This document shows positions 1 to 6,169 of a stretch of 6,274 nucleotides of DNA, piece by piece. Location: contig USKN01000111.1 of NCBI GenBank assembly GCA_900555295.1, forward strand, positions 1-6,274. The letters are read 5' to 3'. The translations under genes were made by a program, and so were the position numbers. The notes beneath the pieces were generated by a model. That model searched no databases. It was not told where the DNA came from and saw nothing but the letters and a program-made list of their open reading frames with translations. Each line of letters opens with the position of its first letter. The first letter of the stretch is position 1. Source of the stretch: an uncultured Eubacteriales bacterium (GTDB lineage Bacteria; Bacillota; Clostridia; UMGS1810).

Positions 1-30
1 TTGACTTTAATCGCAAAAAAATGGTATACT
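1..30 (+). promoter_or_regulatory. Sigma-A-type promoter for the four-gene left operon
   Basis: A -35 box TTGACT lies at 1-6 and a -10 box TATACT at 25-30, separated by 18 bases. TG at 22-23 plus one base precede the -10, making an extended -10 element (TGGTATACT). The predicted start of transcription is near 37, giving an A/T-rich leader of about 80 bases before the first gene. The window begins exactly at the -35 box, so upstream operators cannot be seen. Confidence 0.8.
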
Positions 31-101
31 TTAATAAAGAGAAATATAATACAAGCCACGTTACATATAAATATATAAATATAAAACTAACATTTGTATA
101 T

Positions 102-105
102 GGAG
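102..105 (+). promoter_or_regulatory. Ribosome binding site that decides the carboxypeptidase start
   Basis: GGAG at 102-105 lies 10 bases before ATG at 116 but only 4 bases before the in-frame TTG at 110. The ATG is therefore the better start, and the protein then begins with MKKFLSL, a normal signal-peptide N-terminus. Confidence 0.65.
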
Positions 106-115
106 TGGTTTGGGT

Positions 116-1249
116 ATGAAAAAATTTTTATCTCTTATTATAAGCGGTTTAATTACGGTTATGTCAATACCGTTCGCCTTTGCTGAAGATACGTTAAATC
201 TTTCCTGTCCATCGGCAATACTTATGGATAGCGAAACAGGAAAAATTCTTTATGAAAAAGACAGCCATATGCAGCTTGCCCCCGCAAGCGTTACCAAAAT
301 AATGACAATGCTGCTTGCAATGGAAAAAATAGATTCAAACGATATGAAATATACCGATATGATAACGGGAAGCGCACACGCAAAGGAAATGGGCGGTTCA
401 ACAATTTTTCTTGATGAGGGCGAAAGCTTAAGCGTAACCGATATTTTAAAAGGTATAGCCGTTGCATCGGGCAATGACGCCGCTGTGGCAATGGCGGAAC
501 ATATAGGCGGTTCGGAAGAAAATTTTGTGCAAATGATGAATAAAAAGTCTAAGCAGCTGGGAATGAAAAATACTCATTTTGTAAATTGCAACGGTTTGGA
601 TACCGACGGTCATTACAGCTGTGCATACGATATAGCGCTTATGTCCAAAGAACTTATGAAGCATAAAGATATTTTTAAATTTACAACTATATGGATGGAC
701 TCACTTCGCGACGGGAAATTTACGCTTTCAAACACAAATAAACTTATACGCTTTTACGACGGTGCAACAGGACTTAAAACAGGCAGTACCGACAAGGCAA
801 AGTTTTGTGTAAGCGCTACGGCAAAACGCGGTAATCTGCATTTAATAGCCGTAATAATGGCATCCCCCACATCAAAAGACAGAGTAAAGGACGCGTCACA
901 GCTTTTAAATTACGGTTTTTCAACATTTAACAGCACAACCGTTGTAAAAAACGGTGAAACGCTAAAAAAACTCCCCATTGAAAAAGCCGATAAAAAAAAC
1001 GTAAGTATAGTAACCGCACAGGACTTTAAATACATATACCAAAAAAGCACACCGCCTCAAATCAAAAAAGAAGTTGTAATAAAAAATCAGCCAAAAGCGC
1101 CAATTAAGAAAAACAGTACCGCCGGTGAGGTTGTTGTTTATAACGGTGACAAAGAAATAGGCAGATTGCCTGTTTACTACGGTGACAATATTAAAAAAAC
1201 CGCACCGCACATAATGTTATACAAAATTATTAAAACACTTTATATTTAG
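116..1249 (+). CDS. dacF: D-alanyl-D-alanine carboxypeptidase, PBP5/DacF family (serine type, secreted)
   Basis: This is a low-molecular-weight penicillin-binding protein that removes the terminal D-alanine from peptidoglycan pentapeptides outside the membrane, limiting cross-linking. Numbered from ATG at 116 (377 residues), it has a signal peptide (MKK, hydrophobic core, likely cleavage after AFA at residues 21-23). The three peptidase S11 motifs are present in order: SVTK at 58-61 with the nucleophile serine, SGN at 118-120 and KTG at 221-223. The region from about 275 to 358 fits the beta-rich C-terminal PBP5 domain. The tail ends in a short, mildly amphipathic stretch (MLYKIIKTLYI) that could be the membrane anchor; it is short for the family. 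An in-frame TTG at 110 would add two residues but is too close to the GGAG site. It is the first gene after the promoter at 1-30, and the next gene follows 17 bases later. The family call is firm; dacF rather than another dac paralogue is a naming choice. Confidence 0.93.
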   Translation: MKKFLSLIISGLITVMSIPFAFAEDTLNLSCPSAILMDSETGKILYEKDSHMQLAPASVTKIMTMLLAMEKIDSNDMKYTDMITGSAHAKEMGGSTIFLDEGESLSVTDILKGIAVASGNDAAVAMAEHIGGSEENFVQMMNKKSKQLGMKNTHFVNCNGLDTDGHYSCAYDIALMSKELMKHKDIFKFTTIWMDSLRDGKFTLSNTNKLIRFYDGATGLKTGSTDKAKFCVSATAKRGNLHLIAVIMASPTSKDRVKDASQLLNYGFSTFNSTTVVKNGETLKKLPIEKADKKNVSIVTAQDFKYIYQKSTPPQIKKEVVIKNQPKAPIKKNSTAGEVVVYNGDKEIGRLPVYYGDNIKKTAPHIMLYKIIKTLYI

Positions 1250-1266
1250 AAACGGAGGAAACAACA

Positions 1267-1875
1267 ATGAAAATAATTACAGTAAGCCGTGAGTTTGGCA
1301 GCGGAGGAAGAGAACTCGGCAAACGTCTTGCCGACTTTTTAAACATTGCATACTACGACCGCGAAATAATATCCGAAATTGCGTCTAAAACATCACTTGA
1401 CGAAAATTATGTTGAGCGTATGCTTGACAGCGATATTGCAAAACAATATTCCATTACCTACTCACACACATTTGCACACTTTGCATCTCCCGTAAATACA
1501 GGTATACAGCTTTTGGTGCAGGAACACAAAATAATTAAAGAACTTGCGCTTAAAGGCGATTGCGTAATTGTAGGCAGATGCGCAGATGTTGTTTTATCGG
1601 ATTTAAACCCGTTTAAAATATTTGTGTATGCCGATATGAAGTCAAGAATAGAACGCTGTCAAACGCGCGCACATAAAGATGAAAATTTAACCGACAGAGA
1701 AATGGAGAAAAAAATAAAACAAATAGATAAAATACGTGCAAACAACTATGATTTGGTTGCGCTTAATAAGTGGGGTGATAAAAGCAATTACAATCTTTGC
1801 GTAAATACAACAGGTGTTAATATAAGAAACATTGTTCCCATAATAGGAGAATATGCAAAAGAATGGTTTAATTAA
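1267..1875 (+). CDS. Cytidylate kinase-like family P-loop protein
   Basis: The 202-residue protein matches the cytidylate-kinase-like family (Cytidylate_kin2 type), common in Clostridia and distinct from housekeeping Cmk. It opens with a beta strand and a variant P-loop, SREFGSGGRELGKRLA at residues 7-22, expected to bind the phosphates of a nucleotide. YYDREI (29-34) follows, then a GRCAD segment at 103-107 after a hydrophobic strand (CVIVG), a lid-like charged helix rich in Arg/Lys at about 125-160, and the family-typical RANNY...KWGD...YNLCVNT block at 157-181. Known relatives are thought to phosphorylate CMP/dCMP or a related substrate, but the true substrate of this subfamily is not settled, so the reaction here is inferred. 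It is cytoplasmic, with no signal or membrane segment. A strong GGAGGA site at 1254-1259 lies 7 bases before ATG. It sits 17 bases after the carboxypeptidase and 12 bases before the MATE gene, consistent with one operon. Confidence 0.85.
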   Translation: MKIITVSREFGSGGRELGKRLADFLNIAYYDREIISEIASKTSLDENYVERMLDSDIAKQYSITYSHTFAHFASPVNTGIQLLVQEHKIIKELALKGDCVIVGRCADVVLSDLNPFKIFVYADMKSRIERCQTRAHKDENLTDREMEKKIKQIDKIRANNYDLVALNKWGDKSNYNLCVNTTGVNIRNIVPIIGEYAKEWFN

Positions 1876-1887
1876 GGAGCAGATTAA

Positions 1888-3219
1888 ATGAAAATAAGAC
1901 TATCGGAACACTTTACCTATAAAAGACTGTTAAGGTTTGTGTTTCCGTCGATTATTATGATAATTTTTACATCGATTTACGTTGTTGTTGACGGCTTGTT
2001 TGTTTCAAATTTTGTGGGCGGCAAAGAATTTGCGGCTCTAAACCTTATAATGCCTTTTATAATGATAATAGGCGGTATGGGTTTTATGGTAGGTACGGGC
2101 GGCAGCGCCCTTGTTGCCAAAATACTCGGCAGCGGCGACAGCGAAAAGGCAAACCAATGCTTTACAATGATGATATATTTTACAATAATCATGGGTGTTG
2201 TTCTTACAATACCGGGAATACTTTTTATAAGACCTGCGGCAAAATTTTTGCGTGCAACGGATGAAATGGCGGATAAATGCGTAATATACGGGGCAACGGC
2301 AATTGCGTTTACAACGGCATTTATGCTGCAAAATGTTTTTCAGAGTTTTCTTGCTACGGCCGAAAAACCGCACCTCGGTCTTGCGGTTACCGTTGCTGCG
2401 GGTGTTGTTAATGCACTGCTCGACGCTTTGTTTATGGTTGTTTTTAAATGGGGACTTTTTGGCGCAGCGCTTGCAACGGGTATAGGACAAGTTGTGGGCG
2501 GTTTTATACCTTTTATATATTTTGCACGCAAAAACAGCAGTCTTTTGCATCTTACAAAAACAAAATTTAATGCAAAACTTATTTTTGCGGCGTGTGCAAA
2601 CGGCTCGTCTGAATTTATGACAAACATATCATCATCGATTGTTGGAATGTTGTATAACTTTCAGCTTATGCGCCTTATAGGCGAGGACGGAGTATCGGCA
2701 TACGGAGTTTTAATGTATGTTCAATTTATTTTTATAGCAATTGCCATTGGTTATTCAATAGGCAGTGCCCCCATTGTAAGTTATCATTACGGTGCGCAAA
2801 ACAACGGCGAGCTTAAAAATATGCTTAAAAAAAGCAGCGTGCTGATGTGTATAACAGGTATACTGCTTATGATTACAGCAAGAATATTAACAAAACCCCT
2901 TGCACATTTATTTGTAGGTTACAACGAAAATGTATTTAATATAACTTGCCGTGCATTTGACCTGTTTTCTTATGCATTTATATTTTCGGCATTTAATATT
3001 TTTACATCGGGATTTTTTACGGCTCTTAATAACGGCGGAGTATCAGCGGCAATATCATTTTTGCGCACATTGGTATTCCAGGCAATGGCGGTTTTAATTC
3101 TCCCTGTAATTATAGGAAACGACGGTATATGGCTTGCAATTACAATTGCCGAAATATTTGCTTTTATTATATCTGTTGCTTTTATAATTGCAAAGAGAAA
3201 CAAATACCATTATATTTAA
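1888..3219 (+). CDS. MATE family multidrug/cation-coupled efflux transporter
   Basis: This is an integral membrane exporter of 443 residues, the usual size for bacterial MATE proteins, which use a Na+ or H+ gradient to expel drugs or metabolites. About twelve hydrophobic segments can be picked out, in two six-helix halves. The first half starts with FVFPSIIMIIFTSIYVVVDG (residues 17-36) followed by the hallmark LFVSNFVGGKEFAALNL (37-53) and GTGGSALVAKILGSGD (69-84). The second half starts near 235 and contains the matching SIGSAPIVSYHYGAQNNGEL (290-309). The protein ends KRNKYHYI, a short charged tail after the last helix. The overall look is closest to the MepA-like branch, but substrate cannot be told. 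The start is well set: GGAG at 1876-1879 abuts the previous gene's TAA stop and lies 8 bases before ATG, suggesting translational coupling with the kinase-like gene. It is the third gene of the left operon. Confidence 0.93.
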   Translation: MKIRLSEHFTYKRLLRFVFPSIIMIIFTSIYVVVDGLFVSNFVGGKEFAALNLIMPFIMIIGGMGFMVGTGGSALVAKILGSGDSEKANQCFTMMIYFTIIMGVVLTIPGILFIRPAAKFLRATDEMADKCVIYGATAIAFTTAFMLQNVFQSFLATAEKPHLGLAVTVAAGVVNALLDALFMVVFKWGLFGAALATGIGQVVGGFIPFIYFARKNSSLLHLTKTKFNAKLIFAACANGSSEFMTNISSSIVGMLYNFQLMRLIGEDGVSAYGVLMYVQFIFIAIAIGYSIGSAPIVSYHYGAQNNGELKNMLKKSSVLMCITGILLMITARILTKPLAHLFVGYNENVFNITCRAFDLFSYAFIFSAFNIFTSGFFTALNNGGVSAAISFLRTLVFQAMAVLILPVIIGNDGIWLAITIAEIFAFIISVAFIIAKRNKYHYI

Positions 3220-3239
3220 ACGAAAGGAAGTTTTAAAAT

Positions 3240-3920
3240 ATGAAAATTACTTGGCTCGGACAAGCAGGCCTTTTATTTGAAACGGATAATATAAAAATTA
3301 TGGTCGACCCGTATTTTTCGGATATATGTGCAAGTTTAAGTCCGCAATCAAAACGCAGAGTTCCCGCAGATGAAAAATTTACAAAAATACAACCCGATAT
3401 ACTTGTGCTTACACATAATCATCTCGACCATACCGATCCTCAAACACTGCCGTATTTTGTAAACGAAAACACACATATACACGTAATTCTTTCTGCCGAC
3501 GCTCACGACAGCGTTAAAAAATCCGGAACACGCAGCAATGATTATATAGTGTTTGAACCTGACACGCGCTGGACGGAAAAAGATGTTACAATTACAGGTG
3601 TAAAAGCATATCATTCCGAACCGACGGCATTTGGAGTAATAATAGAACACAAAGGCAAAAAATATTATGTAACGGGTGATACACTTTATAATGACAATAT
3701 ATTAAAGTCACTTCCAAACGATATTTACGCTGTGTTTGTTCCCATAAACGGATGGGGAAATAATATGAACGCTTATGATGCGGCACACTTTGCAAAAAAA
3801 TGCGGTGCAAAATATTCCGTACCTGTTCATTGGGGAATGTTTGACGATATAGACCCCCAAATTTTTAAAGCAGATAACCGCATAATACCCGAAATATACA
3901 AAAAAATTGTATTTGACTGA
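3240..3920 (+). CDS. Metallo-beta-lactamase-fold hydrolase, UlaG-like
   Basis: The 226-residue cytoplasmic protein has the full metal site of the MBL superfamily. It opens with MKITWLGQAGLLFET, then DPYFSD (residues 23-28). The metal motif THNHLDH gives H59, H61, D63 and H64; H125 follows in AYHSEP, D147 in YVTGDTLY, and H197 in VPVHWGMFDD. The strand-helix block DAAHFAKKCGAKYSVPVHWG (180-199) resembles the UlaG/L-ascorbate-6-phosphate lactonase branch. UlaG itself is clearly longer (about 350 residues) and no other ascorbate-utilisation gene is present, so the substrate is unknown. The UPF0173 branch of similar length is the main alternative, though its motif is usually HGHxDH. AAAGGAAG at 3223-3230 lies 9 bases before ATG. 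It is the last gene of the left operon, 20 bases after the transporter, with a hairpin terminator starting 21 bases after its stop. Confidence 0.87.
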   Translation: MKITWLGQAGLLFETDNIKIMVDPYFSDICASLSPQSKRRVPADEKFTKIQPDILVLTHNHLDHTDPQTLPYFVNENTHIHVILSADAHDSVKKSGTRSNDYIVFEPDTRWTEKDVTITGVKAYHSEPTAFGVIIEHKGKKYYVTGDTLYNDNILKSLPNDIYAVFVPINGWGNNMNAYDAAHFAKKCGAKYSVPVHWGMFDDIDPQIFKADNRIIPEIYKKIVFD

Positions 3921-3940
3921 TACAATCCGTAAAAAGCAAG

Positions 3941-3997
3941 CGGCTGTTCGCAATGTGTTATAAAAAATATTATTAACACACAGCGAACAGCCGTTTT
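3941..3997. terminator. Long hairpin, probable bidirectional terminator between converging genes
   Basis: CGGCTGTTCGC (3941-3951) pairs perfectly with GCGAACAGCCG (3983-3993). Beyond a 2-by-2 mismatch, TGTGTTA (3954-3960) pairs with TAACACA (3974-3980), leaving a 13-base A/T loop. TTTT follows on the plus strand (3994-3997). On the minus strand the stem is followed by CTTGC and then five T. It lies between the stop of the rightward operon (3920) and the stop of the leftward DUF1858 gene (4018), where a shared terminator is expected. Confidence 0.85.
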
Positions 3998-4017
3998 AAC
4001 GTATAATAACGCAAAAA

Positions 4018-4221
4018 TTATTTATCTTTTATAAAATCATTGATTTTTGCCAAAAGTTCATCAGGATTTACACCGTGAACCATACAAGCTTCTTCAATGG
4101 TTTCGCCGCTTGCCGACGGACAACCGAGACAATGCATACCGATTTCAAGGAAAAACGGAGCTGTATCGGCATCAATCTTAAGAACATCTGCGATTATAGT
4201 ATCTTTTGTTACCGATGCCAT
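4018..4221 (-). CDS. DUF1858 domain protein (hybrid-cluster-protein-associated redox disulfide type)
   Basis: This 67-residue protein is almost entirely a DUF1858 domain. It starts SVTKDTIIADVLKIDADTAP, followed by the family signature GMHCLGCPSASGETIEEAC at residues 28-46, with a CxxC pair (C31, C34) and a third cysteine C46, and ends in a helical ELLAKINDFIKDK. Known members are small proteins or domains found near the hybrid cluster protein and other anaerobic redox enzymes. The CxxC suggests a thiol-disulfide or metal-handling role, but no biochemical function is firmly established, so that part is inference. The ribosome binding site GGGAGGT (minus strand, 4231-4237) lies 9 bases before ATG. 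It has its own near-consensus promoter just upstream and is also 91 bases downstream of the hydro-lyase subunit gene on the same strand, without an obvious terminator between them, so read-through from that gene is possible. Confidence 0.9.
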   Translation of the reverse strand: MASVTKDTIIADVLKIDADTAPFFLEIGMHCLGCPSASGETIEEACMVHGVNPDELLAKINDFIKDK

Positions 4222-4267
4222 AATTATTTCACCTCCCGCAACACATATAGTTTGTACATATATTTGT

Positions 4268-4296
4268 ATTATACTACACTTTTATAAATAATTCAA
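4268..4296 (-). promoter_or_regulatory. Promoter for the DUF1858 gene
   Basis: Read on the minus strand, TTGAAT (4291-4296) and TATAAT (4268-4273) are separated by 17 bases, a near-consensus sigma-A-type promoter. The predicted start is near 4261, giving a leader of about 40 bases. It sits in the gap between the DUF1858 and hydro-lyase genes, so the small gene can be expressed independently. Confidence 0.75.
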
Positions 4297-4312
4297 CTGT
4301 TTTTTTACTTTT

Positions 4313-4861
4313 TTATTTTTGGGCATAAATTTTTTTGCCAATTTTATATAAATCATTTCCTTTGCAATCTATTATAACGGTTGCGGGAAAATTTTTAACC
4401 GTAAGTTTACGTACCGCCTCTGTACCCAAATCATCATACGCAATCACTTCGCTTTTTAAAACGTGCTTTGAAATAAGAGCACCGGCACCCCCTATTGCAC
4501 CAAAATACACACTGCCGTATTCAACCATAGCATTAATAACATCATTGTTTCGTAATCCCTTTCCTATCATTCCCGCAAGCCCGAGTTTTATAAGCTCGGG
4601 TGCGTATGCGTCCATACGTCCGCTTGTGGTAGGTCCGCAAGAGCCTATAATTTGGTCATCTCTGCACGGGCAGGGTCCAACATAATAAATAATTTGTCCC
4701 TTTACGTCAAACGGCAGCTGTTCGCCGTTTTTTATTGCTTCGCACATACGTTTATGCGCCGCGTCACGTCCCGTATAAATTATTCCGCTTATTGTTACCG
4801 CGTCACCTGCTTTAAGCTGCTTTATTTGGTTTATATCCAGCGGTGTTGTAATATTTTGCAT
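4313..4861 (-). CDS. Fumarate hydratase/tartrate dehydratase type Fe-S hydro-lyase, beta subunit (C-terminal domain)
   Basis: The 182-residue protein corresponds to the beta subunit of two-subunit class I hydro-lyases, which add or remove water on fumarate/malate or tartrate/oxaloacetate. Numbered from ATG at 4861, recognisable blocks are ITTPLD (4-9), LKAGDAVTISGIIYTGRDAAHKR (16-38), IYYVGPCP (58-65), the signature IIGSCGPTTSGRMD (71-84) for the substrate-carboxylate pocket, MIGKG (98-102), YFGAIGGAGAL (119-129), and LGTEAVRKLTVKNFPATVIID (145-165). The [4Fe-4S] cluster of the complete enzyme is carried by the alpha subunit, which is absent from this window. Fumarase and L-tartrate dehydratase beta subunits cannot be told apart here. 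Five cysteines occur, including CPC at 64-66 and GSC at 73-75. A longer reading from TTG at 4876 is unlikely because that codon overlaps the ribosome binding site. Expression is probably from the face-to-face promoter at 4949-4977. Confidence 0.9.
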   Translation of the reverse strand: MQNITTPLDINQIKQLKAGDAVTISGIIYTGRDAAHKRMCEAIKNGEQLPFDVKGQIIYYVGPCPCRDDQIIGSCGPTTSGRMDAYAPELIKLGLAGMIGKGLRNNDVINAMVEYGSVYFGAIGGAGALISKHVLKSEVIAYDDLGTEAVRKLTVKNFPATVIIDCKGNDLYKIGKKIYAQK

Positions 4862-4866
4862 TTTTA

Positions 4867-4874
4867 CTTCCTCC
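4867..4874 (-). promoter_or_regulatory. Ribosome binding site that decides the hydro-lyase subunit start
   Basis: On the minus strand GGAGGAAG occupies 4867-4874, with GGAGG ending 8 bases before ATG at 4861. The upstream in-frame TTG (4874-4876) overlaps this site, so the five extra residues MEEVK are very unlikely to be translated. Confidence 0.85.
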
Positions 4875-4905
4875 AAGCGTTATCTTATTAAAAATCAAAA
4901 AGTAC

Positions 4906-4936
4906 TTGACATAGTATATACCGTAAGTGATATAAT
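4906..4936 (+). promoter_or_regulatory. Promoter for the iron alcohol dehydrogenase
   Basis: A consensus -35 TTGACA at 4906-4911 and a consensus -10 TATAAT at 4931-4936 are separated by 19 bases, which is long, but TG at 4928-4929 supplies an extended -10 (TGATATAAT). The predicted start is near 4943, leaving a leader of about 52 bases before ATG 4995. Confidence 0.75.
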
Positions 4937-4946
4937 AATTATGGTA
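4919..4946. promoter_or_regulatory. Candidate operator: imperfect inverted repeat spanning both promoters
   Basis: TACCGTAA (4919-4926) and TTATGGTA (4939-4946) form an inverted repeat with 7 of 8 positions matching and a 12-base spacer. It flanks the -10 box of the rightward promoter and reaches the predicted start points of both promoters. A second, shorter inverted repeat with another centre, TACTTG (4903-4908) and CAAGTA (4947-4952), surrounds it. This geometry suits a dimeric repressor, but no regulator gene is nearby and A/T-rich DNA gives such matches by chance. Confidence 0.4.
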
Positions 4947-4948
4947 CA

Positions 4949-4977
4949 AGTATAGCACAATAAAAACTTACTGTCAA
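4949..4977 (-). promoter_or_regulatory. Promoter for the hydro-lyase beta subunit, facing the dehydrogenase promoter
   Basis: Read on the minus strand, TTGACA (4972-4977) and TATACT (4949-4954) are separated by exactly 17 bases, with TG plus C before the -10 (extended -10). The predicted start is near 4942, giving a leader of about 80 bases before ATG 4861. This promoter lies wholly inside the predicted leader of the dehydrogenase transcript. Confidence 0.78.
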
Positions 4978-4994
4978 TAAGGAGGAAAACTAAA

Positions 4995-6158
4995 ATGAAG
5001 TATGATTTTAATTACAATAATCCAACAAAAATTTATTTTGGAAAAAATTCTCTTGATAATTTATCGGCCGAATTAAACAATTATGGCAAAAACGTGCTTT
5101 TGATGTACGGAAAGGGTTCTGTTAAAAAGAGCGGACTTTATGATAAAATTGTCAGCATTTTAAATTCGGCTCAAAAAAACATAACCGAGCTTTCGGGTAT
5201 TAAATCAAATCCGTCATATTCTCAACTGCTGGAGGGCGTACGCCTGGTTAAAGAAAATAACATTGATTTAATTTTGGCTGTCGGCGGCGGTTCGGTAATA
5301 GACTGTGCAAAGGGTATTTCGGTTTCGGCATATTGCGACTGTGACCCCTGGCAAAAGTATTGGATTGATTTTAAGCCTGTTGATAACAAAACCGTTCCCG
5401 TAGGTGCGATACTTACAATGGCAGGTACGGGTTCCGAAATGAACGGCGGCTCGGTTATAACTAACGAGGAAAAAATGCTTAAAAACGGCAGAGTTTTCGG
5501 TCCGGATATTTACCCGAAATTCTCAATTTTAAACCCCGAATACACATATACTGTACCAAAATATCAAATGGTAAGCGGTATATTTGATACAATGTCACAT
5601 TTAATGGAACAGTATTTTTCGGGAGATGATGACAACACAACCGATTACATTTTAGAAGGTGTTATGCGCTCGCTCATTCACAGTGCGTTAATTGCTGTAA
5701 AGGAACCTCAAAATTACGAGGCGCGCAGTAATATTATGTGGTGTGCAACAATTGCACTTAACACAATAACGGGACTTTCCAAACAACAGGATTGGGAGGT
5801 TCATATGATAGAACATCAGCTCGGCGCGTATACCGATTGTGCACACGGAGCGGGTCTTGCCGCAATATCTGTACCCTATTATAAATATATATTAAAATAC
5901 GGCGAAGATAAATTTGTAAGATTTGCAAAAAATGTATGGAATATACCTTGTGACGGTATGAGTAAAACAGATGCCGCAAATGCGGGAATTGAAAAGCTTT
6001 GCGAATTTATAACCGCACTAGGACTTCCGCTCACATTAAGAGAACTCGGCGCAAGTGAGGATATGCTCCCCAAAATTGCAAACTCGTGCGTATTGGGCGG
6101 AGGATATAAGCAAATGGACGAAAACGACATATTAAACGTGTTAAAAGAATGTTATTAA
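4995..6158 (+). CDS. Iron-containing alcohol dehydrogenase, YqhD/butanol dehydrogenase type
   Basis: The 387-residue cytoplasmic enzyme has full family length and reduces aldehydes to alcohols (or the reverse) with NAD(P)H and one metal ion. The N-terminal nucleotide domain has NPTKIYFG (9-16), MYGKGSVKKSGLYD (37-50), the GGGS-V-ID motif (97-103) and TMAGTGSEMNGGSVI (141-155). The C-terminal metal domain has D198 and H202 in GIFDTMSH, and H270 and H284 in WEVHMIEHQ...DCAHGAG. The 4- and 14-residue spacings match the Asp/His/His/His ligands of YqhD, and H274 is the additional conserved histidine. Glycine at 39, where NAD-using relatives such as FucO have aspartate, suggests NADP(H) preference; this is inference. 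The best match by memory is clostridial BdhA/BdhB and YqhD, so butanol or general aldehyde reductase activity is likely. GGAGG at 4981-4985 within AAGGAGGA precedes ATG by 9 bases. It has its own promoter and appears monocistronic. Confidence 0.94.
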   Translation: MKYDFNYNNPTKIYFGKNSLDNLSAELNNYGKNVLLMYGKGSVKKSGLYDKIVSILNSAQKNITELSGIKSNPSYSQLLEGVRLVKENNIDLILAVGGGSVIDCAKGISVSAYCDCDPWQKYWIDFKPVDNKTVPVGAILTMAGTGSEMNGGSVITNEEKMLKNGRVFGPDIYPKFSILNPEYTYTVPKYQMVSGIFDTMSHLMEQYFSGDDDNTTDYILEGVMRSLIHSALIAVKEPQNYEARSNIMWCATIALNTITGLSKQQDWEVHMIEHQLGAYTDCAHGAGLAAISVPYYKYILKYGEDKFVRFAKNVWNIPCDGMSKTDAANAGIEKLCEFITALGLPLTLRELGASEDMLPKIANSCVLGGGYKQMDENDILNVLKECY

Positions 6159-6169
6159 ACACAATTTAA

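Noticed and set aside
45..50. Second TATAAT in the leader of the left operon
   Set aside because: No -35-like hexamer lies 16-18 bases upstream, and the promoter at 1-30 is far better.
2038..2550. 170-residue open frame on the minus strand inside the MATE gene
   Set aside because: It is fully antisense to a clear transporter gene, has a low-complexity Lys/Arg/Cys/Tyr composition, and no plausible domain or ribosome binding site.
4075..4291. Plus-strand open frames of 64-70 residues across the DUF1858 gene
   Set aside because: They overlap the convincing DUF1858 frame and its promoter, and no ribosome binding site precedes them.
4335..4685. 116-residue plus-strand open frame opposite the hydro-lyase subunit
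   Set aside because: It is the antisense shadow of a well-conserved gene and shows no recognisable motif.
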